Origin: G963674835 sp963674835
Lineage (GTDB): Bacteria > Planctomycetota > Planctomycetia > Pirellulales > Thermoguttaceae
Assembly: GCA_963674835.2 (NCBI GenBank)
Contig: CAXXKC010000002.1
Location: 992,001 to 1,056,000 of the forward strand
Direction of reading: 5' to 3'
Length of the DNA: 64,000 nucleotides
Shown here: positions 51,043 through 59,713 of the stretch, piece by piece
Layout: each line of letters begins with the position of its first letter
Numbering within the stretch: position 1 is the first letter of the stretch
Notes under the pieces: generated by a model
Told to the model about the DNA's origin: nothing
Seen by the model: the letters and a program-made list of their open reading frames with translations, nothing else
Database searches by the model: none
Made by a program: the position numbers and the translations under genes

Positions 51043-51996
51043 GTGCACTTCCGAAATCTCTGTCTCGCGGCGATCGTGCTGGCCGGATCTCCTCTCGTTG
51101 CCCAGGCTCAATTCAAACAAGGTGACACCAAAGGTCCGCGTCTCGGCGAGTTCAAGATCGAACGCTGGCAGGCGGGAACGATCGTCAGTGCCAACAGCGG
51201 CCCATGCACCGGTATCGCGGCCTACCTGCCGGTCCCCATCGATTGGCCCGAACAGGAAGTGCGTGTCGTCGAGGAAGACGTCTCCCCCTCGGTGAAGATC
51301 ACCTATCAGACCATCGATCGCAGCGTCAAGGTCATGACGGTACGCATCGCCCGACTCCCCGCCGGCGACAAAGCCAAAGCGCTTTCTACCATGGAAATCA
51401 AACGCTTTGCCCTCTTGCCCCCGGAAAACACAGATACCTACGAGTTACCCGATCCGCGAAAACTCGACGCTTCGGTCCGCATCTACCTCGGTCCCAGCCC
51501 CTACATCGAGAGCCGCAATGCCAGGATTCGCTCCGTGGCCAAGGAGATCGGCACCGACAAGCAGAAGGCCTGGGAACTCGTCGAGGCCATCTACGATTGG
51601 GTCCGCGAAAAAGTCAAATTCAAGAACGGACCTCTCAAGGGCGCGATGGCGGCACTGCGCGACGGAACCGGCGACTGCGAGGAGTTGACCTCCTTGTTCA
51701 TCGCCATCTGCCGCGCACGCGACATCCCCGCCCGCACCGTCTGGGTTCCCGGTCACTGCTATCCCGAGTTCTACCTCGTCGACGAGGAAGGCAACGGGCA
51801 CTGGTTCCCCTGCCAGGCGGCCGGTACGCGAGCCTTCGGCGGCATCCCCGAATTCCGACCCATCCTGCAAAAAGGCGACAATTTCCGCCCCCCCTATGGG
51901 CATGGTGGCGAGCGCCAACGATACCTGGCCGAATATCTTACCGGAACCGGTGGCAAACCCCGGGTACAGTTCGTCCGCAAGCTGCTCCCCAAGTGA
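51043..51996 (+). CDS. Exported transglutaminase-like protein
   Basis: A 317-aa exported protein. The GTG at 51043 has AAAGGTC upstream and opens a signal peptide (HFRNLCLAAIVLAGSPLVAQAQ). The transglutaminase core is seen: catalytic Cys in GTGDCEELTSLFIAICRARD, then VPGHCYPEFYLVDEEGNGHW with the His and an acidic partner. Such microbial domains act as peptidases or cross-linking enzymes in the envelope. The C-terminus (YGHGGERQRYLAEYLTGTGG) resembles other planctomycetal members. The SGNH hydrolase gene follows 140 nt later on the same strand. Confidence 0.88.
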   Translation: MHFRNLCLAAIVLAGSPLVAQAQFKQGDTKGPRLGEFKIERWQAGTIVSANSGPCTGIAAYLPVPIDWPEQEVRVVEEDVSPSVKITYQTIDRSVKVMTVRIARLPAGDKAKALSTMEIKRFALLPPENTDTYELPDPRKLDASVRIYLGPSPYIESRNARIRSVAKEIGTDKQKAWELVEAIYDWVREKVKFKNGPLKGAMAALRDGTGDCEELTSLFIAICRARDIPARTVWVPGHCYPEFYLVDEEGNGHWFPCQAAGTRAFGGIPEFRPILQKGDNFRPPYGHGGERQRYLAEYLTGTGGKPRVQFVRKLLPK

Positions 51997-52020
51997 GTTC
52001 CAGCGTCCGCATCCAAACAT

Positions 52021-52049
52021 TTGCGTCGGCCAGCCCTTGCAGGTATTCT
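52021..52049 (+). promoter_or_regulatory. Candidate promoter of the SGNH hydrolase gene
   Basis: TTGCGT (52021-52026), 17-nt spacer, TATTCT (52044-52049), 88 nt before the ATG at 52137. Both boxes match the consensus only partly. Confidence 0.4.
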
Positions 52050-52136
52050 GAGCTTGATGGTGGACCATCGGCTGATGTCGACGACTGGTTTTGAGTCCGA
52101 TGAAGGTCCAATCTTGAAGCTGTGGGAGGTTGATCT

Positions 52137-52865
52137 ATGAAGTGTGCATGCCGGATGTGGACGTTGGCCGTGCTGGTGACGCTTTTGGTCCAGGCACCAA
52201 CGGTCGCCCAAGAAACCAAAACCAACGCGGCTGTGCAGCCAGCGCCGAGAACCGACAAGTGGTGGACCGACCGTGATGCCGCAATGACCGCCCGGGCCAA
52301 ACAGGGCAAGGTCGATCTCATCTTCGTCGGCGATTCGATCACGCAAGGCTGGGAAGGCAACGGCAAGCAGATCTGGGCCGAGTTCTACGGCAAACGCAAC
52401 GCCGCCAATCTCGGCATCGGCGGCGACCGCACCCAGCACGTCCTCTGGCGGCTCGATCACGGCAATATCGACGGCATCGCACCCAAACTCGCCGTCGTCA
52501 TGATCGGCACCAACAATTCCGGCGACAACACTCCCGAAGAAATCGCCGCCGGAGTCAAGCAAATCGTCGAAAAGCTCCGCGCCAAGCTGCCTCAGACCAA
52601 GGTACTCCTCCTGGCCGTCTTCCCGCGAGGCCCCAATACGCAAGACGCGCGGCGGCAGGTCAACGAAAAGACCAACGAGATCATCGCCAAGCTCGCCGAC
52701 GGCAAGATGGTCGTCTATCAGGATATCGGCAAGAAGTTCCTCGAACCCGACGGCACCCTCAGCCGCGAAATCATGCCCGACCTGCTCCACCTGAGCCCGA
52801 AGGGTTACCAGATCTGGGCCGAGGCCATCGAACCAACGGTCGCCGAAGCCGTCGGCCCCAAGTAG
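52137..52865 (+). CDS. Exported SGNH/GDSL hydrolase (PAF-acetylhydrolase-like)
   Basis: A 242-aa secreted lipase/esterase-fold protein. A signal peptide (MKCACRMWTLAVLVTLLVQA) is followed by the four SGNH blocks: LIFVGDSITQGW (catalytic Ser), LGIGGDRTQHVLWRL (Gly), VVMIGTNNSGD (Asn) and DLLHLSPKGYQIW (Asp/His). The order and sequence match the PAF-acetylhydrolase IB-like family, often deacetylating polysaccharides or lipids in planctomycetes. GGGAGG precedes the ATG. Confidence 0.92.
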   Translation: MKCACRMWTLAVLVTLLVQAPTVAQETKTNAAVQPAPRTDKWWTDRDAAMTARAKQGKVDLIFVGDSITQGWEGNGKQIWAEFYGKRNAANLGIGGDRTQHVLWRLDHGNIDGIAPKLAVVMIGTNNSGDNTPEEIAAGVKQIVEKLRAKLPQTKVLLLAVFPRGPNTQDARRQVNEKTNEIIAKLADGKMVVYQDIGKKFLEPDGTLSREIMPDLLHLSPKGYQIWAEAIEPTVAEAVGPK

Positions 52866-52886
52866 GAATCTTCCAACAAGCTCCGC

Positions 52887-53084
52887 TCACGGCGCCCCCG
52901 GTGCGCCGCCTTCGGCGATCGCGCCCACACGCCGTGCGCGGAGCAACTCCTCCCGGCATATCGCAATGCTGCTCGGTCCACTCACGCCGAGTTTCACGCG
53001 GTTCCCGCGCACCTCCAGCACGGTCACCTCGATCTCTCCGCCGATCAACACCCGCTCACCGCGTCTCCTGCCTAGGACCAGCAT
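52887..53084 (-). CDS. csrA: Second CsrA-family RNA-binding protein
   Basis: A 65-aa CsrA paralogue. It has MLVLGRRRGERVLIGGEIEV, VLEVRGNRVKLGVSGPSSIA and the essential R44 within ICREELL, where position 43 is Cys instead of the His seen in the flagellar copy. The tail is short. The ATG at 53084 is preceded by GGGATGG. It has its own promoter and is far from the flagellar genes. Two CsrA proteins in one genome suggest that one serves the flagellar circuit and the other different mRNAs. Confidence 0.93.
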   Translation of the reverse strand: MLVLGRRRGERVLIGGEIEVTVLEVRGNRVKLGVSGPSSIAICREELLRARRVGAIAEGGAPGAP

Positions 53085-53430
53085 GGTTCCATCCCTTTCG
53101 CTTGAGACGTACGGAACAGAGTTTTTGCCAATTTTCCCTGGCACAATTGCCAATCATAAGCTTTCTGTCCTTTCCGTCAAGACAACTACACGATCTACCC
53201 GTCTTTCCTGCAACAACCCCCGCAAATGGTCTCGCTGTTCGCCTCCCGATCGTTGATTTCCCCGCTCGTCTGAACTACGCTGGTGCTCATTCAGCGTATT
53301 ATCTGACAATTAACGGCCCCAATCTCACCTCACCCTTCGCAACCGAGTGACCGCCCACCAAGGCGTATAACCAAGAACCAACCATCCGCAGTCGCACAGC
53401 CGCTGCACTGGCTATCAGAGGAGAAGCACG
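53085..53430. other. Intergenic region between divergent csrA paralogue and GH2-like gene
   Basis: These 346 bases are less GC-rich than the surroundings. They contain the csrA promoter (53153-53180) and, at the other end, GAGGAGAAG just before the GH2 ATG. I could not place a promoter for the plus-strand gene. An inverted repeat TGGCA/TGCCA lies at about 53139-53152. No small gene. Confidence 0.5.
53153..53180 (-). promoter_or_regulatory. Sigma70-type promoter of the second csrA
   Basis: On the minus strand TTGACG (53180-53175), 16-nt spacer, TATGAT (53158-53153). The start is expected about 62 nt before the ATG at 53084, so the longer reading frame starting at 53153 is not translated. Confidence 0.75.
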
Positions 53431-56400
53431 ATGCGAGTCACGTCGATCACCCTGACGCTCTGTTTGACGGCCGTCGCCTTCGTCCACGTCGAACACTCAT
53501 GCCGCGCTGCTCAGGCCAACGCCGAACGTCGACCAACCACCGTGATCACGTCGCTCGATGGCGACCACTGGCTCCTGGCCCCCGATCCCGACAACGTGGG
53601 CCGCGATCAACAGTGGTGGAAGGCTCCCGTCGCCGGCGCTAAGCCTACCAAGGTCCCCTGGATCATCCAGGATGCGTTTCCCGGCTACCACGGTGTCGCC
53701 TGGTACTGGCACACCTTCACGGCTCCCGCGAATCCCCACGCCGATGGGCGATTCCTCCTCCGATTCTGGGCCGTCGATTATCTTGCCGAAGTTTGGCTCA
53801 ACGGCGTGCGCCTCGGAACGCACGAGGGCGGTGAAGAGCCTTTCCTCTTCGACGTCACCGCGGCCATCAAGCCGGGCGCCGAAAACCTCCTGGCCGTGCG
53901 CGTGCTCAATCCGACCCACCAGCGGATCGACGGCATCGTGCTCAACGAAACGCCCCACCGCAACAAGGCCCTGCCCTACGGCTCCGGAAGCGCCTGGGAC
54001 CAAGGCGGCATCATCGATTCCGTCGAGTTGCTGGCCGTCCCCGTGGCGAGTCTCGCCGATCTCTTCGTCCGCCCCGATCCCAAGACCGGCGATATCGCCG
54101 TGCAGATCAAGGTGACCAACGCCTCCGACCGGCCGGTTTCCGCGCAGTTGGATCTCTGCGTCGCACCCGATCCCGCCGGACCATCGGCCGACGCCCGCAC
54201 GATGAACGTCCAACTGCCGCCGGGCAACACACAGCTCGATGCCCGACTGAAGGTCGATTCGCCACAACTCTGGCAGTTGAACGATCCGGCCCTCTACCGC
54301 GTCACGGCCCAGCTCGCCAGCTCGCAAGGCACCGACCAGCAGTCCACGCGATGCGGCTTCCGCGACTTCCGCTTCGCCGACGGTTACTTCCGCCTCAACG
54401 GCCGGCGCATCTACTTGCGCTGTTCGCACACCGGCAACTGCTGCCCGATCGGATTGGAGCTGCCGCACGATCCCGACATCCTCCGCCGCGACTTGCTCAA
54501 CTGCAAGGTGATGGGCTTCAATTCCATCCGCTTCATTGCCGGCGTTCCCAAGCGCTACCAGTTGAACCTCTGCGACGAAATCGGCCTCATGGTCTACGAG
54601 GAATCCTACGCCGCGTGGTGCCTCGGCAATTCGCCCCAGATGGGCGAGCGCTACGATGCCTCCACGCTCGGAATGGTGCGGCGCGATCGCAACCATCCCA
54701 GCGTCGTCATGTGGGGCCTGCTCAACGAAACCCCCGACGGCCCACTCTTCCGCCACGCCGTCGCCTTTTTGCCAAAACTCCGCCAGGTCGACGACAGCCG
54801 CATGGTCATACTCAGCAGCGGCCGCTGGGATCTCGGCGGCGGAGGCGTCGTCGGCATCGATGTGTGGCGCAACCAGGACCGCGACAACCCCTGCGTCACC
54901 TACAATCCCACCAAGAACACCATCAAGGCCCTGGGAATCACCTGGGTTCCCGGCCAGCTCGGATTCCATCCCGGCAGCAACGGCGAATACGGCGTCGTCC
55001 GCTGGTCGGCACCTGCCGACGGAACGATCACCGTCAACGCCCAGTTCGCCAGCATCGCCGAGCAAGCGACCACCGATGTCCACCTCCTTCACAACCGCAC
55101 GCCGCTGTTCGACGGCTTCATCAACGTCCAGGGTGGTGGTCCCGCGGCAGCCGCCGAAAAGCAGCTCACCGTCCGCGCCGGCGACACGATCGACTGCGCC
55201 GTCGGCTTCGGCAACGGCAACTACGGCGCCGACTCCACCGGACTGAAGCTGATCGTCCGCGACGCCGCAGGCAAGGTCTACGACGCCGCGGCCGACATCA
55301 AGTCCAACGCAAATCCCAACGGTCCCTGGAGCTACGGCTGGTACGCCGCGGCCGCCAAACCCGACGCCGCCACGTTCAAGCCGTTTGACTTCGGCAACAC
55401 GGAAACCCGCATCGGCAGCCTCAGCAATCCCGGTTCCGACAAGTGGGAGGACGTGCTCGACGATATCCATCCCTACAAAGGTGTGCCCCACACCGCCCAG
55501 ATCATCCACGAACTCCGCACTGCCGGCAACGAACCCCTGCCCGTCTTCATCTCCGAGTACGGTATCGGCAGCGCCGTCGACCTCGTGCGCGTCGTCAAAC
55601 GCTACGAACAACTCGGCAAGGCCGGCGTCGAAGATGCCCAGTTCTATCGCCAGATGCGCGACCGTTTCCTCGTCGACTGGCATCGCTGGCATCTCGACGA
55701 CACCTTCGCCCGTCCCGAAGACTACTTCACCGCCTGCTTGGCCAAGATGGCCGACCAACGTGCGCTCGGGCTCAACGCTATCCGTTCCAATCCACGCTGC
55801 GTCGGCTACAGCCTCACCGGAACGGTCGACCAGGGCATGACCGGCGAAGGGCTCACCACGACCTTCCGCGAGTTCAAGCCGGGCACCATCGAGGCCATCG
55901 CCGACGGATTCGCTCCCCTGCGCTGGTGCCTCTTCGCCGAGCCGCTGAATGTCTACCGCGGCGCCAAGGTCCATATCGAGGCCGTGCTGGCAAACGAAGA
56001 CGCCCTGCTCCCCGGCGACTACCCCGTCCGGTTTGAAGTTGTCGGCCCCAACATGCAGCGGCTGTTCCGCAAGGACATGACCATCCGCATTCCCGAGTGG
56101 AAACAGGGCGAAGAGCCGCCCCTGGCCATTCCCTTGCTGGCCGATGATGTCGTCATCGACGGCCCCACCGGAACCTACCAGTTCTACGCGTCGTTCCTCC
56201 AGAAAGCCGCGGCCACGGGCGGAGCCACCCAGTTCTTCGTCACCAACCCGGCCGACATGCCCGCTGTCCAGACCGAAGTCGTCCTCTGGGGCGACGATCC
56301 CGAACTGGCCGCATGGCTCGCTCAGCACGGCATTCGCACCCACGCGCCCGACGATCAACCCACGGCGCGCGAAGTGATCCTCATCGGCCGCAAGGGCCCC

Positions 56401-56940
56401 GCCGACGCCAAGGCGTTTCGCGACTTGGCCACCCGGGTTGCCCGCGGCTCCACGGCTATCTTTCTCTGTCCAGAGGTCCTTCGCAAAGGCGATCAGTCCA
56501 TGGGCTGGGCCCCGCTGGTCAACAAAGGCAACTACGTCTCGCGCCCGAGTTGGCTCTATCTGAAAGACGAATGGGCCAAACGCCATCCCATCTTCGACGG
56601 CCTGCCCAGCGGAGGACTCCTTGACTTGGCCTACTACCGCGAACTGATCCCCGCCCAATACTTTGAAGGCCAGGATCCGCCCGCCGAAGCCGTTGCCGGC
56701 GCCATCAACGCCGCGCAGGCGTACTCCTCCGGATTGCTGGTTTCCGTCGACCGTCTCGGGGCCGGGCGATTCATCCTCAACACGCTCCGCATCCGCGATT
56801 GTCTCGGCCAACATCCGGCTGCCGAGCGTCTGCTCCGCAATATGCTCCGCTTCGCCGCGCAGAACGGCGACCAACCACTGGCCGATCTACCTCCCGACTT
56901 CGACCAGCAGCTCAACTCGTTCGGCTACACGCAGCCATAA
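53431..56940 (+). CDS. Large exported GH2-like glycoside hydrolase with inserted domain
   Basis: A 1169-aa secreted protein. The signal peptide is MRVTSITLTLCLTAVAFVHV. An N-terminal GH2 sugar-binding sandwich follows (WYWHTFTAPANPHADGRFLL, FWAVDYLAEVWLNGVRLGTH), then an Ig-like sandwich and the TIM barrel (GRRIYLRCSHTGNCCPIGLE, LCDEIGLMVYEE, HPSVVMWGLLNET with putative acid/base E433, PVFISEYGIGS with putative nucleophile E709). The 276-residue gap between these glutamates is larger than usual and includes an inserted beta-sandwich (around residues 510-640: NGEYGVVRWSAPADGTITVN). The C-terminal 200 residues look like a GATase/DUF4159-like module. The substrate is an unidentified beta-glycoside. 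Confidence 0.82.
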   Translation: MRVTSITLTLCLTAVAFVHVEHSCRAAQANAERRPTTVITSLDGDHWLLAPDPDNVGRDQQWWKAPVAGAKPTKVPWIIQDAFPGYHGVAWYWHTFTAPANPHADGRFLLRFWAVDYLAEVWLNGVRLGTHEGGEEPFLFDVTAAIKPGAENLLAVRVLNPTHQRIDGIVLNETPHRNKALPYGSGSAWDQGGIIDSVELLAVPVASLADLFVRPDPKTGDIAVQIKVTNASDRPVSAQLDLCVAPDPAGPSADARTMNVQLPPGNTQLDARLKVDSPQLWQLNDPALYRVTAQLASSQGTDQQSTRCGFRDFRFADGYFRLNGRRIYLRCSHTGNCCPIGLELPHDPDILRRDLLNCKVMGFNSIRFIAGVPKRYQLNLCDEIGLMVYEESYAAWCLGNSPQMGERYDASTLGMVRRDRNHPSVVMWGLLNETPDGPLFRHAVAFLPKLRQVDDSRMVILSSGRWDLGGGGVVGIDVWRNQDRDNPCVTYNPTKNTIKALGITWVPGQLGFHPGSNGEYGVVRWSAPADGTITVNAQFASIAEQATTDVHLLHNRTPLFDGFINVQGGGPAAAAEKQLTVRAGDTIDCAVGFGNGNYGADSTGLKLIVRDAAGKVYDAAADIKSNANPNGPWSYGWYAAAAKPDAATFKPFDFGNTETRIGSLSNPGSDKWEDVLDDIHPYKGVPHTAQIIHELRTAGNEPLPVFISEYGIGSAVDLVRVVKRYEQLGKAGVEDAQFYRQMRDRFLVDWHRWHLDDTFARPEDYFTACLAKMADQRALGLNAIRSNPRCVGYSLTGTVDQGMTGEGLTTTFREFKPGTIEAIADGFAPLRWCLFAEPLNVYRGAKVHIEAVLANEDALLPGDYPVRFEVVGPNMQRLFRKDMTIRIPEWKQGEEPPLAIPLLADDVVIDGPTGTYQFYASFLQKAAATGGATQFFVTNPADMPAVQTEVVLWGDDPELAAWLAQHGIRTHAPDDQPTAREVILIGRKGPADAKAFRDLATRVARGSTAIFLCPEVLRKGDQSMGWAPLVNKGNYVSRPSWLYLKDEWAKRHPIFDGLPSGGLLDLAYYRELIPAQYFEGQDPPAEAVAGAINAAQAYSSGLLVSVDRLGAGRFILNTLRIRDCLGQHPAAERLLRNMLRFAAQNGDQPLADLPPDFDQQLNSFGYTQP

Positions 56941-57011
56941 ATCCGCTGCCCTCACATCGGAAACGACGGCTGAACTCGACCGTCACCGCCACCACGCGGC
57001 GACGTCCAGCG

Positions 57012-57039
57012 TTGCAGTCTGTCGCCAAGCGACTAAAAT
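57012..57039 (+). promoter_or_regulatory. Candidate promoter of the mntP-like gene
   Basis: TTGCAG (57012-57017), 16-nt spacer, TAAAAT (57034-57039), start expected near 57046. A similar TTGCAG...TAATAATAGG lies before the secretin-like gene. Confidence 0.5.
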
Positions 57040-57090
57040 AGGACGTTTTCCGAATCCTGATTGCACCACGCCAACAGCCGGCATCGCTCG

Positions 57091-57651
57091 TTGAGTACGC
57101 TAAACCTTCTGGGAGTGGCCCTGGGCTTGGCCATGGACGCGTTCGCCGTGGCCATCGTGGCCGGCCTGACGCTGGCAACCATCACTCCGCGCCATGTCTT
57201 CCGTCTCGCCTTCCACTTCGGGCTGTTCCAGTTTCTCATGCCCATTTTGGGCTGGTTCCTGGGCTATGGCCTCAACCGGCAACTGGCCGCCTACGACCAC
57301 TGGTTGGCCTTCCTCCTCTTGGCCTACGTAGGCGGCAAAATGCTCTGGCATGCCTGTCGCGGCGACTCGCCCGACGAACACTTCGACCCGACGCGCGGTG
57401 TCCACCTCATCATCCTCTCCGTGGCCACCAGCATCGATGCACTCGCCGTCGGCTTCAGCATGGCCCTGCTCGGTGTGTCAGTGTGGGGTCCGGCCGTCAT
57501 CATTGGACTCGTCGCCGCAGGCCTGACCACCGTGGGCATCACCTTTGGCAGCCGTCTCGGAAATCGCGTCGGCCGCTGGGCCGAGGCCGCCGGTGGAACC
57601 GTCCTTCTACTGATCGGCCTTCGCATCCTCGTCTCACACCTCACAGCGTGA
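57091..57651 (+). CDS. mntP: Manganese efflux pump MntP family
   Basis: A 186-aa inner-membrane protein with six hydrophobic helices. The two internally repeated signature motifs are seen: ALGLAMDAFAVAIVAGL and SVATSIDALAVGFSMALLG, each with the membrane Asp needed for Mn export in E. coli. The start is a TTG in either case: 57091 places MDAFA 15 residues in, as in known MntP, whereas the TTG at 57061 adds ten residues. No yybP-ykoY manganese riboswitch fits in the short leader. Confidence 0.9.
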   Translation: MSTLNLLGVALGLAMDAFAVAIVAGLTLATITPRHVFRLAFHFGLFQFLMPILGWFLGYGLNRQLAAYDHWLAFLLLAYVGGKMLWHACRGDSPDEHFDPTRGVHLIILSVATSIDALAVGFSMALLGVSVWGPAVIIGLVAAGLTTVGITFGSRLGNRVGRWAEAAGGTVLLLIGLRILVSHLTA

Positions 57652-57689
57652 GCCGCCCCCGGCCGCGAAAACTCCCGCCACTGCAACCG

Positions 57690-58199
57690 TCACTTGCTCT
57701 GTGCGGCCCGATCGATGCGGTGCTGACCGTGACAGTCGGTACAAATCGGCGCCTTCTCCCGCGGGAGCTTCCGCTGGACGAATCGCGCGATCACCTTCAT
57801 CGCCGGCACATCGTGCGACTCGTGACACTTCTTGCACGCTGGATCCACCTGTTCACGCTTGAACATAATGTCCGGTTTCGTGGCGCCAATGTGCTCATCG
57901 TTGGCATGCGCGCTACTCACCCCATGACACTCGATGCACCCTACCTTCGCCGCTTTGTGTACCTTGGCAAGCTCTTCATGCACGAACGTCATGTGGCACA
58001 CGTAGCACGCCGCATTCGGCCCCAGCGGATCGATCATCTCTTCGTCATCCGACGAATCGCTCTCCTCGGCGGCCGCTGGGCTCGCCTGGACCTCCTTCTC
58101 CTTCGCCGGGTCCGCGCCGGCCACATGCGAATATCTCGCCAGCAAACCCCAGAACAACACCACCAGCACGGCCGCCAGTATGGACGCGGACCTCCTCAT
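57690..58199 (-). CDS. Membrane-anchored tetraheme c-type cytochrome
   Basis: A 169-aa exported cytochrome with four CxxCH heme motifs (ACYVCHM, GCIECHG, ACKKCHE, ICTDCHG). The N-terminus MRRSASILAAVLVVLFWGLL is an uncleaved anchor or signal. GGGAGG stands before the ATG. The acidic linker (EESDSSDDEEMIDPLG) leads into the heme part. Spare His residues between motifs could be distal ligands. Its ATG overlaps the stop of the aldo/keto reductase-like gene (TATGA), so the two are translated together and the proteins may exchange electrons. Confidence 0.9.
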   Translation of the reverse strand: MRRSASILAAVLVVLFWGLLARYSHVAGADPAKEKEVQASPAAAEESDSSDDEEMIDPLGPNAACYVCHMTFVHEELAKVHKAAKVGCIECHGVSSAHANDEHIGATKPDIMFKREQVDPACKKCHESHDVPAMKVIARFVQRKLPREKAPICTDCHGQHRIDRAAQSK

Positions 58200-59254
58200 A
58201 CGACCTCCCAATGGCGAAGCCATTGATAGTGCGGCGTCAGATTCGCATAGAAGTTCTGCGTGCACTCCAACAGGGCCTGCTCCTCCTCCGGCGTCTTCGG
58301 CAGATCCCGCTCGTACGAACCCTTCACGTTCTCTTCCAGTTGCACGGCCGTATTCACGCCGGGAATCACCGCCGACAGCCGCTTCTCCTGCAGCATCCCC
58401 TTGACCAGGAAATGGGCCCGATTGTCCACGTTCCCAAGCTTCAGTTGCTGCGGCTTCAAGCCGAATGTCGTTCCCGCGCCGAACGGCTTCAGACCGATCA
58501 CGCCGACGTCCTTCTTCGCCGCCAACTTCAGCAAACTGTCACCGCCAAACTCCTTCGTCAGGAACAGGTACGGGAAGATGATCACCGAAAACTGCGGATA
58601 CTCGTTGAGCACGCGGCGGAAAACCTTCGGATTGTGGGCCGAAACGCCCAAAAACCGGACCTTCCCCTGCTGCTTCGCCTTCTCGAACACCTCGACGACC
58701 ATGTCCAGGGCCTTGTTGCTCACCATCAGCATGCTGATGATCTTGGTCTGCCCTTCGCCCCACGTCGCTCCCACCGGACGCCACATGTCGAGCATATCGG
58801 TCTTGTAACTCCGCAGCCGATCCTCGATCGACTTCATCATCTTCTCAGGCGTCAGATTCGCCTCGTACTCCTCCGTGATCTTCTGCGGCCACGACGCAAA
58901 ACCGATGAACCACTTGTCGCGCTTGGCCGTGGCCGATCGGGCCATGGCCTCCCCGTACATGTCACACTCGCCGTCGATGTTGTTATCCACATAATTGATG
59001 CCCAGCTCGACGGCCTTCTCCAGCACCGGCACACGATCCTCGGCCGAGCGACCTCCGTGCCCGCCCAAGGCAATCTCCGAAATCATGTACTCCGTCTTGC
59101 CCAGCCGCCGGTAGTGCATCTTCGCATGCTGATTCTGGATCTTGGCCTCCTTCCCAGCTGGCTCGGCCCCAGCCAACGTGCCAACCGAACCTCCAGCGAC
59201 TGCCACCGTAGCCGTCTTCAGAAACTCCCGACGAGTGTTGCCTCTAGCGCACAT
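58196..59254 (-). CDS. Tat-exported aldo/keto reductase-like protein, catalytic residues altered
   Basis: A 352-aa AKR-fold protein. AGGAGG precedes the ATG at 59254. The N-terminus TRREFLKTATVAVAGGSVGT is a twin-arginine signal. The AKR frame is clear (MHYRRLGKTEYMISEIALGG, GINYVDNNIDGECDMYGEAM, VRFLGVSAHNPKVFRRVLNE, LSAVIPGVNTAVQLEENVKG). Asp and Tyr of the usual DYKH tetrad are kept (YVDNN, MYGEA), but where Lys and His are expected there is FIGFAS (Ala) and LDMWRP (Trp). Canonical ketone reduction is therefore unlikely. It is overlapped by the cytochrome gene. Confidence 0.87.
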   Translation of the reverse strand: MCARGNTRREFLKTATVAVAGGSVGTLAGAEPAGKEAKIQNQHAKMHYRRLGKTEYMISEIALGGHGGRSAEDRVPVLEKAVELGINYVDNNIDGECDMYGEAMARSATAKRDKWFIGFASWPQKITEEYEANLTPEKMMKSIEDRLRSYKTDMLDMWRPVGATWGEGQTKIISMLMVSNKALDMVVEVFEKAKQQGKVRFLGVSAHNPKVFRRVLNEYPQFSVIIFPYLFLTKEFGGDSLLKLAAKKDVGVIGLKPFGAGTTFGLKPQQLKLGNVDNRAHFLVKGMLQEKRLSAVIPGVNTAVQLEENVKGSYERDLPKTPEEEQALLECTQNFYANLTPHYQWLRHWEVV

Positions 59255-59284
59255 GTTTTGGTCCTCCTGAATGTGGATGCCGTC

Positions 59285-59313
59285 ATTGTAACCACGCCGC
59301 CGCCCCATTTGAA
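59285..59313 (-). promoter_or_regulatory. Candidate promoter of the AKR-cytochrome operon
   Basis: On the minus strand TTCAAA (59313-59308), 17-nt spacer, TACAAT (59290-59285). The start is near 59278, 24 nt before the ATG; the strong AGGAGG lies within this short leader. Confidence 0.45.
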
Positions 59314-59684
59314 TCAATTCCCGGAAAGGCCTTCCCAGACCCCAACCGGCCGACACCTGCTCCCGGCGACTCGCCACGGCCCCACGCCTTCCCTGCCCCT
59401 GGTACTTTACCAGAAACGGGCCTCCTCGCCACGATTGTCACCCGCCCCCGAAACCTCAGTGGAACCGGCATCCGGCCACGGTACGCCTCGTCGCTCGAAC
59501 AGTACCAAGCCGAATCATCACCCCCACGCGTTCAACCGTGACGATCGCGCCGACTTCCCCCACCGAGTGCTCCAGGCGCAAAAGACTGCCACCCCCCTGC
59601 CAGAGATCGAAAGATCCAAACGCCGGCCGTCGGCAAACTCCGCTGCCCTAAACCGAACCCGTCCGTCAGCTCCCAGTTCAACCG

Positions 59685-59713
59685 TTGCAGATCGCCGTGA
59701 ACCTGTGTAATAA
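59685..59713 (+). promoter_or_regulatory. Candidate promoter of the secretin-like gene
   Basis: TTGCAG (59685-59690), 17-nt spacer, TAATAA (59708-59713), start near 59720. Confidence 0.5.

Noticed and set aside
53497..56874. 1125-codon open frame on the minus strand, antisense to the GH2-like gene
   Set aside because: It mirrors the codon pattern of a GC-rich gene. The product has no signal, motif or sensible composition, while the plus-strand product has clear GH2 domains.
57046..57090. Manganese (yybP-ykoY) riboswitch before mntP
   Set aside because: The leader from the likely start to the TTG is under 50 nt and lacks the conserved loops.
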